Source: CAITQP01 sp964387965 (GTDB taxonomy: Bacteria > Patescibacteriota > Minisyncoccia > Phycocordibacterales > UBA9973). From it: a stretch of DNA of 64,000 nt. Shown here one piece after another: positions 59,716-64,000 of the stretch. Made by a program: the position numbers and the translations under genes. The DNA lies in NCBI GenBank assembly GCA_964387965.1, contig CAYLXO010000002.1, forward strand, positions 4,823-68,822. Reading direction: 5' to 3'. Each line of letters starts with the position of its first letter. Position 1 is the first letter of the stretch. The notes under the pieces are model-generated. The model was not told the origin of the DNA. It worked only from the letters and a program-made list of their open reading frames with translations, and searched no databases.

Positions 59716-60201
59716 ATGCAAAAAAGCTTTATCGAAAGTGAGTCGGGGCGCCTTGTACATCAAATATTGGCTCATTCATACATACTCTATCTTGGGGCTG
59801 TTATCCTTGGGGTGACACTTGATATGCTTTTCCCTGTAAAATTCTCGTTCCCATTTCTTGCTCCAGTCGGAATGTTTCTCATAGTTGCAGGTACTTTTAT
59901 CGTCGCTTGGGCGCAGAAGTCTGCACGTAAAGGGCGTGCACTTCGAAATACACACGCAGATAAGGTGTGTCGTGATCATTTTTGTGTCGGTCCATACGTA
60001 TTCACACGTCTCCCAACACAATACGGACTTTCTGTAATGGCACTGGGCCTTGCGTGTGTGTACGGTTCATTTTTCATGCTTGTCACCACAGTGCTCGCAT
60101 TTATCATCGCAAAATTTGTTTTCATTCCACGACAGGAATATCACCTAGAGAAAAAATATGGTGATGCGTACCTTGAATACAAAGCGCACGTACGATACTA
60201 A
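59716..60201 (+). CDS. ICMT/PEMT-like membrane methyltransferase
   Basis: The product is about 161 residues with four hydrophobic helices. It carries the C-terminal signature of isoprenylcysteine carboxyl methyltransferase-like proteins: GPYVFTRLPTQYGLSVMALGLA for SAM and substrate binding, then EYHLEKKYGDAYLEYKAHVRY at the end. Bacterial members methylate small lipophilic or unknown substrates. ATG 59716 has TATACT 8 nt upstream. The frame extends to 59680 but would pass the promoter. The next gene begins 20 nt after the stop. Confidence 0.8.
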   Translation: MQKSFIESESGRLVHQILAHSYILYLGAVILGVTLDMLFPVKFSFPFLAPVGMFLIVAGTFIVAWAQKSARKGRALRNTHADKVCRDHFCVGPYVFTRLPTQYGLSVMALGLACVYGSFFMLVTTVLAFIIAKFVFIPRQEYHLEKKYGDAYLEYKAHVRY

Positions 60202-60221
60202 ATATTTTGATATAAGTTTAT

Positions 60222-60944
60222 ATGCTTACCGTACTCGTTGGACAGGATACAGATAAACGTCTCGCAAAACAAAACGAGCTACTTTCACGATTTGAAAAAG
60301 GTGAGTATGAAATACTCGAAATGAATGATACGAGTTATGACCTTGTGCTTCTTAAAGAGATTGCAGGGAATAGCGGTCTATTTGGCAGAAAGAAAGCTTG
60401 TATCATAAAAGGACTCGATGAAGACAAAGAGAAGCTTGAAGAATTTTTTTCTGAAATTTCGTTTTTTGCTGACAGTGATGCCGAATATGTTTTGTCAGTT
60501 TCGAAACTGACTGCACCATTTATAAAAAAAGCTGAGAAAGCAGGTGCTCGAATTGTAGAAACAGGGGATAGTAAAAAAGAAAAAACATACGATACATTCA
60601 ATGTGTTTAATTTGACTGATGCATTTTCAGCACGAAATCGTTCGCAAACATGGGCGCTTTATCGTAGCGCAATCGCGGCTGGCATTGACCCGCGAGAAAT
60701 CGCAGGAAAATTTTTTTGGGCAACAAAAACAATGATGATTGCTGAAAATTCACGAAGCGCAAAAGAAAGCGGACTACACGAGTTTGTATATAAAAAATCT
60801 CGAGCTAGTGCTACAAACTTTAAAGAGGGAGAACTTGCACGCATTGCAGATGGACTTACAAAACTTTTTCATGAATCAATGATACAAGGCTTTGATTTAG
60901 AAATGGCACTTGAATCTTTTTTACTTACTGCACTTTCAAAATAA
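60222..60944 (+). CDS. DNA polymerase III delta subunit-like (HolA)
   Basis: The 240-residue protein follows the HolA pattern, although short (usual length about 330). It has an N-terminal Rossmann-like domain beginning MLTVLVGQDTDKR with LFGRKKACIIKGLDED, no Walker A motif, and a C-terminal helical collar domain (WALYRSAIAAGIDPREIAGKFFWATKTMM ... GFDLEMALESFLL). HolA is the clamp-loader subunit that opens the beta clamp. The HolA assignment is moderate. Confidence 0.7.
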   Translation: MLTVLVGQDTDKRLAKQNELLSRFEKGEYEILEMNDTSYDLVLLKEIAGNSGLFGRKKACIIKGLDEDKEKLEEFFSEISFFADSDAEYVLSVSKLTAPFIKKAEKAGARIVETGDSKKEKTYDTFNVFNLTDAFSARNRSQTWALYRSAIAAGIDPREIAGKFFWATKTMMIAENSRSAKESGLHEFVYKKSRASATNFKEGELARIADGLTKLFHESMIQGFDLEMALESFLLTALSK

Positions 60945-60960
60945 TTTTTTTTGCACGGGT

Positions 60961-61019
60961 AAAAAAAGAGCCTAGGAATGTATTTTCGAATTTCTTCGAA
61001 CTCACGTTCCTAGGCTCTT
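60961..61019 (-). terminator. Terminator of the 61 kb noncoding RNA
   Basis: On the minus strand AAGAGCCTAGGAA pairs perfectly with its complement across a 28-nt loop that has a small TTCGAA/TTCGAA stem. Seven T residues follow. Confidence 0.85.
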
Positions 61020-61274
61020 AGATATTGTGTGTATCATCGGATACACTAGCCTTTAGTGGGGTATTCCCCGTCGCACGCAATGAACCACAAAATGAGGGTG
61101 GAGTAATAATTCTTTTGTATTCCTCCGAGAACCAGATTCGTATGGACGTTTCCACTGCAGAACCTTTGTTTAAAAGAAGAACACAATCCTCATCCCGAGA
61201 TACCGACTCTAGTATTCTTTTTAGACCCTAAGCGGGTTACTTCAATACTGGAGCATAAACCGTTATCTCTGTTT
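60961..61274 (-). ncRNA. Free-standing structured noncoding RNA with own promoter and terminator
   Basis: On the minus strand TATAAT (61281-61286) predicts a start near 61274. A strong intrinsic terminator ends the unit at 60961-61019: a perfect 13-bp stem (61007-61019 with 60966-60978) followed by a T7 run. In between are clear helices: GTGTATC/GATACAC with a 4-nt loop (61029-61046), GGGG/CCCC (61058-61069), and GAGATA...TATCTC near the 5' end. No long open frame, tRNA-like end or tag reading frame is seen. It is not obviously tmRNA, RNase P RNA, SRP RNA or 6S RNA. Confidence 0.65.
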
Positions 61275-61316
61275 GCATATATTATACAGGCGATTTTTAT
61301 GCTGACACGTGTTATC

Positions 61317-61325
61317 TGTGGATAA
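61317..61325. promoter_or_regulatory. Perfect TTATCCACA box upstream of the noncoding RNA
   Basis: TGTGGATAA is a perfect DnaA-box 9-mer. It is part of a larger dyad TGTTATC-TGTG-GATAACA and lies about 31-39 bp upstream of the RNA's -10 box. Confidence 0.5.
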
Positions 61326-61361
61326 CATTTTACATAAGTGTAAAAGCAATTTTCAGAAAAC

Positions 61362-61392
61362 AAAAAAACCCCTTTATTCTGGGGCTTTTTTT
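61362..61392 (-). terminator. Intrinsic terminator of the dsbB unit
   Basis: AAAAAAACCCC pairs with GGGGCTTTTTTT (one unpaired C) across an 8-nt loop. It overlaps the dsbB stop codon. Confidence 0.75.
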
Positions 61393-61910
61393 GCGATTAT
61401 GAGTGAAAGCAGTAATGTGAGAAAACCAACTGCTCCCATGAGTGGAATCGTGATAAATCCGAACTGAAAGACTTCACGTGTGACACATGAGATTCCTCCT
61501 GCTTCACACGGAAGCGGAGAAAATCCAACATATTGAATAAGCGAGTGATATGCACCAACAACAAGTCCGAGCACTGATAGCATGATTGCATAATCAATAA
61601 TCTTTCGATCCTTTTTGAAAAGTGCCATTCCAAAAAGAAATACTTGTGGGTAGAAAGCTATTCGTGCGTACCAACAAAAGAGACATGGAGGGTAGCCGAT
61701 AAAGTTTGAGTAAATAAGACTACCCACCATCGCTGCGAATGAAATCAAAAATCCAATAACAAGAATGTGTTTGTGAACGAGCTTGCGGACGGTTCGAGAA
61801 AAAGAATCAGTTGGGATTGAGAGCGTGTACAAAAAAACAAAACAAATAATAATCTCGCCGATTGTAGCGACGCTCATGAGTGTATTCCAGACGTCGGTAA
61901 ATGTTTGCAT
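61374..61910 (-). CDS. DsbB-family disulfide bond formation protein
   Basis: The 178-residue membrane protein has four to five transmembrane helices. It carries two redox Cys pairs: C76-x2-C79 in IGYPPCLFCWYARIAFYP and C135/C142 in LPCEAGGISC. DsbB passes electrons from a thioredoxin-like oxidase to quinone. The partner is probably the thioredoxin-fold protein encoded directly upstream with a 1-nt gap. This gives the cell a local system for disulfides in its many Cys-containing exported proteins. Confidence 0.88.
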   Translation of the reverse strand: MQTFTDVWNTLMSVATIGEIIICFVFLYTLSIPTDSFSRTVRKLVHKHILVIGFLISFAAMVGSLIYSNFIGYPPCLFCWYARIAFYPQVFLFGMALFKKDRKIIDYAIMLSVLGLVVGAYHSLIQYVGFSPLPCEAGGISCVTREVFQFGFITIPLMGAVGFLTLLLSLIIAKKAPE

Positions 61911-61911
61911 A

Positions 61912-62349
61912 TTATTTTGTTTCTTTTACTGATTCAGTTGGAAGAGTACAACCTGATTTGTCTGCAAGTAATTGCATTCGTTCTTTTGCAGCACCTTCAT
62001 CGTATCCACTTACACGTGTGCCATCAGGGAATACCCATGTAGGATAACTTTCGATTTTGTTGTCTGTACAAATTTGTGTGCTTGAGCGATCAGGATTTGA
62101 ACATTCAACATAGAGCCCAACGCTTGTCATGTTCTGGCGTGATGTCTGCAAGGCCGCTTCTTGTTCTTGGCAGTGTGGACACCAAAATGCGCCGTACATT
62201 TTCACACCCTTGTCCGCCATACATTTCATAAAGCCATCATACTTTGAAGAAATGTCAGCAGCGCCGATAATCATCTTCATCAATAAAACGATACCAAGCA
62301 CGATTATTACAAATACGCCCAATCGAGCAATTGCTGTTTTTTTGTCCAT
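61912..62349 (-). CDS. Membrane-anchored thioredoxin-fold protein
   Basis: The product is about 145 residues. It has an N-terminal membrane anchor (GVFVIIVLGIVLLMKMIIG) and a thioredoxin fold with CPHC at 57-60 (YGAFWCPHCQEQEAAL) and the cis-Pro loop ESYPTWVF. The CPHC active site matches DsbA-type oxidases. An extra Cys pair (VECSNPDRSSTQIC) is present. It precedes dsbB and would be its substrate. ATG 62349 has TATAAT 8 nt upstream. A GTG two codons earlier is possible. Confidence 0.88.
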   Translation of the reverse strand: MDKKTAIARLGVFVIIVLGIVLLMKMIIGAADISSKYDGFMKCMADKGVKMYGAFWCPHCQEQEAALQTSRQNMTSVGLYVECSNPDRSSTQICTDNKIESYPTWVFPDGTRVSGYDEGAAKERMQLLADKSGCTLPTESVKETK

Positions 62350-62431
62350 ATGCACCGATTATACACCTCGGTATTTTTTTGTCAGCTTTTCCGAAAAGGC
62401 TGTTTTTTCAATAATTTGGTACAATTTGTGT

Positions 62432-62716
62432 ATGAAAGATCTAATTATAGTGCTTGTTATTGCGGGAGTTCTTGGGGGAGGTTATTACTATTCACATCAT
62501 AAAAAAGAAGTTGANNNNNNNNNNNNNNNNNNNNNNNNNNNNNNNNNNNNNNNNNNNNNNNNNNNNNNNNNNNNNNNNNNNNNNNNNNNNNNNNNNNNNN
62601 NNNNNNNNNNNNNNGTTTTAAATACGGGAAAGAATTATTGTACTGATGCAGGAGGGTATAAAGGATTGATAGAAAAAAATAGCCAAACATTTAAACCCGG
62701 ATATTCTTGTAAGTAG
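62432..62716 (+). CDS. Small membrane-anchored protein (interrupted by a gap)
   Basis: The N-terminus is a single hydrophobic helix (LIIVLVIAGVLGGGYYYS) and the C-terminal segment after the gap reads NTGKNYCTDAGGYKGLIEK and ends FKPGYSCK with two Cys. Reading frame across the gap at 62515-62614 is assumed. TACAAT lies 6 nt before ATG 62432. An upstream open frame from 62129 crosses the divergent promoter and is not real. The 3' end overlaps the convergent ribD gene by 26 bp. Confidence 0.55.
   Translation: MKDLIIVLVIAGVLGGGYYYSHHKKEVXXXXXXXXXXXXXXXXXXXXXXXXXXXXXXXXXXVLNTGKNYCTDAGGYKGLIEKNSQTFKPGYSCK
62515..62614. other. Assembly gap of 100 N
   Basis: A third placeholder gap, inside the small membrane-protein gene. 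Confidence 0.98.
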
Positions 62717-63731
62717 CGTGCACATCAGAACCAATAGTTTCTTCTGAAATAAGTCGTCCCGAAAAAGCGGGCGACTTTTTTCCATGTACAAGAGTTATTG
62801 GAGCCGTGATAACGAGTGCTTCATCCCATGCGTTTTCATCAATGAAAGATTGAAGTGTCGAAGGGCCACCTTCGACAATGAGGGACTGGATACCAACGTT
62901 ATGTATATGGCTAAGTATTTGAGGGACAATACTTTTTGAAAAATCTAGTTTTACATATTGAATATGGTTGCTCGTTTTGTCAGATTTTGAGTTATAGACG
63001 AACACTTGTGTTGTCGGTAAGAAGACTTTTTTAGCTGGATCGAGTGACAAATGTTCGTCTATGACTAGCCGAATTGGATTTTTCCCTTCGACAAGACGAG
63101 GGGTGAGTTCTGGATTATCTATCTCTATTGTCTTTGTGCCGACAAGAATTGCGTCTTCTGTGGCACGCATGAAGTGGACTTTCTTTTTTGATTCTTCGCC
63201 TGAAAGCCACAATTTTGCAGGCGTTTCAGGGGCCATAAATCCATCATATGACTGAGCCCATTTTAAAAAGATATAAGGACGGCGACGTTTATGAAAAGTC
63301 ATAAATCGCTTGTTTAATTCGTCACACTCAGTGCCCATTACATTTTCAGATACTTCAATCCCAGCGTTTTTTATTTTTGCTGTGCCTGAGCCAGAAACTT
63401 TTGGGTTTGGGTCAAAACTTCCAATCACAACTCTCTTGAACCTTTTTTCTACAAGTAGATCTGCACATGGGGGAGTTTTGCCAAAATGAGCACAGGGTTC
63501 AAGCGTTACATATATAGTAGATTCTGGTATCAAATGCTCTAGATCCTTAGGTACCGAACGTACAGCATTTACTTCAGCGTGCGGACCGCCAAATTTTTCG
63601 TGGAATCCCGAACCGATTACTTTTCCATCATATACGATGACAGCTCCTACCATGGGATTTGGAGCAACATGGCCAAAGCCATTTCGGGCAAGCTCGAGTG
63701 CCATGTTCATATAGTGTTCGTCTGTGTGCAT
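62691..63731 (-). CDS. ribD: Bifunctional riboflavin biosynthesis protein RibD
   Basis: RibD carries out deamination and reduction in riboflavin synthesis. The 346-residue protein has the N-terminal cytidine-deaminase-like domain with zinc ligands H51 in GGPHAEVNAV and C80/C89 in EPCAHFGKTPPCAD. The C-terminal reductase domain is marked by PYIFLKWAQSYDGFMA and SLIVEGGPSTLQSF. No other rib genes are nearby. TAAACT lies 6 nt before ATG 63731. Confidence 0.95.
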   Translation of the reverse strand: MHTDEHYMNMALELARNGFGHVAPNPMVGAVIVYDGKVIGSGFHEKFGGPHAEVNAVRSVPKDLEHLIPESTIYVTLEPCAHFGKTPPCADLLVEKRFKRVVIGSFDPNPKVSGSGTAKIKNAGIEVSENVMGTECDELNKRFMTFHKRRRPYIFLKWAQSYDGFMAPETPAKLWLSGEESKKKVHFMRATEDAILVGTKTIEIDNPELTPRLVEGKNPIRLVIDEHLSLDPAKKVFLPTTQVFVYNSKSDKTSNHIQYVKLDFSKSIVPQILSHIHNVGIQSLIVEGGPSTLQSFIDENAWDEALVITAPITLVHGKKSPAFSGRLISEETIGSDVHATYKNIRV

Positions 63732-63817
63732 AAATGGAGTTTAGCATGGTTTTTGGAGGGTTTGGACAGGACCGCGAGTACGCTTATCGACCCCTACTGG
63801 GTCAGTACAGGTTTCTG

Positions 63818-63843
63818 ATATTTTTAAACGAGTTTAAAAATAT
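63818..63843. repeat. Perfect A+T-rich palindrome
   Basis: ATATTTTTAAAC and its complement are separated by GA. It lies between ribD and the tRNA gene, with a second perfect hairpin (AAAGTGCCT/AGGCACTTT, 63871-63890) nearby. The rest of 63732-63907 holds no gene that I can support. Confidence 0.55.
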
Positions 63844-63907
63844 AACAGAGAACCTTTTCGATTCCTGACGAAAGTGCCTCAAGGCACTTTCTCTGGGCGG
63901 ACGCAAG

Positions 63908-63939
63908 AAAAAAGGCCATCTCAACGATGGCTCTTTTTT
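63908..63939 (-). terminator. Terminator of the tRNA-Lys transcript
   Basis: A GCCATC/GATGGC stem is flanked by A-run and T-run arms, with a T-run on the minus strand. It is itself enclosed by a 10-bp inverted repeat GGGCGGACGC (63895-63904) / GCGTCCGCCC (63944-63953) that overlaps the tRNA acceptor end. Confidence 0.75.
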
Positions 63940-63946
63940 CTACGCG

Positions 63947-64000
63947 TCCGCCCGGCAGGAATCGAACCTGCGACCCTCTCCTTAAAAGGGAGCTGCTCTA
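63947..64000 (-). tRNA. tRNA-Lys (anticodon TTT), 3' part, cut by the window end
   Basis: On the minus strand the T arm GCAGG-TTCGATT-CCTGC is followed by the acceptor strand CGGGCGG and discriminator A at 63947. The anticodon loop is CTTTTAA with TTT at 63984-63986. No CCA is encoded. The D arm and 5' acceptor strand lie beyond the window. Confidence 0.9.

Noticed and set aside
61025..61231. Plus-strand 68-codon open frame in the 61 kb intergenic region
   Set aside because: It lies entirely within the structured minus-strand RNA, with no start signals.
60961..61274. tmRNA, RNase P RNA, SRP RNA or 6S RNA at this place
   Set aside because: No tRNA-like ends or tag reading frame, no GAGGAAAGUCC-type core with its partner, no SRP domain IV motif, and not a single long bulged hairpin. 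Left as unassigned.
62129..62431. Long N-terminal extension of the 62432 gene
   Set aside because: It would cross the divergent thioredoxin gene and its promoter on the other strand. The TACAAT box at 62420 supports ATG 62432.
1..64000. CRISPR array, prophage or transposase
   Set aside because: No regularly spaced direct repeats, no Cas proteins, no phage structural genes and no DDE or HUH transposase were seen.

Overview
The window reads as a chromosomal segment of a Patescibacteria/CPR bacterium, most likely of the Parcubacteria group. This is inferred from gene content and style, because no rRNA gene is present. Supporting signs are roughly 40% G+C, tightly packed genes, many single-pass surface proteins of unknown function, a Cys-rich 'caib/baif' zinc-ribbon protein, a PrgI/VirB4/VirB6-type secretion cluster, a shortened YebC, a DNA polymerase I without its proofreading domain, and a tRNA gene with no encoded CCA. 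Three runs of exactly 100 N (4025-4124, 21831-21930, 62515-62614) are scaffold gaps. Each interrupts a gene and their true lengths are unknown.

Layout. 1-13 kb: housekeeping genes (xth, a Xer-type recombinase, rpsO, an NYN-domain protein, pnp, a DksA-like zinc protein, yifB/comM, a LysM-M23 hydrolase), plus a four-helix-bundle gene enclosed by inverted repeats and two copies of a dispersed palindromic repeat, one of them inside the pnp leader. 13-16 kb: a UvrD/PcrA helicase and rsmA. 16-32 kb: one long plus-strand surface-machine cluster (VirB6-like, PrgI, VirB4 ATPase, a pilin-like/M15/SLT fusion and several exported proteins). 32-37.6 kb: the replication origin neighbourhood jag-yidC-yidD-rnpA-rpmH (minus strand) then dnaA-oriC-dnaN-DciA-like (plus strand). 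37.6-46 kb: a class A PBP, tyrS, ruvC, yebC, ruvB and a PilB/GspE ATPase. 46-51 kb: a secreted protein of Bacteroidota flavour and a 1129-residue repeat adhesin. 51-55 kb: tsaE, a membrane protein and polA. 55.3-58 kb: a type II restriction-modification cassette in which LexA is fused to a C5-cytosine methyltransferase, facing a Bsp6I-like endonuclease. 58-64 kb: a TrmB-type regulator, membrane proteins, an ICMT-like methyltransferase, a HolA-like protein, a DsbB/thioredoxin pair, ribD and the 3' part of tRNA-Lys(UUU).

Two intergenic regions look like structured noncoding RNAs: 42960-43115, and 60961-61274 on the minus strand with its own -10 box and a strong intrinsic terminator. I could match neither to a known family.

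Expression signals. At least 17 genes have a TATAAT-like box only 6-9 nt before the start codon and no Shine-Dalgarno sequence, so leaderless mRNAs are probably common here. Perfect TTATCCACA sites lie upstream of uvrD, ruvB, the lexA-methyltransferase fusion and the 60.9-61.3 kb RNA, whereas the sites at the presumed origin are imperfect. This hints at a shared DnaA or damage-response control of repair genes.
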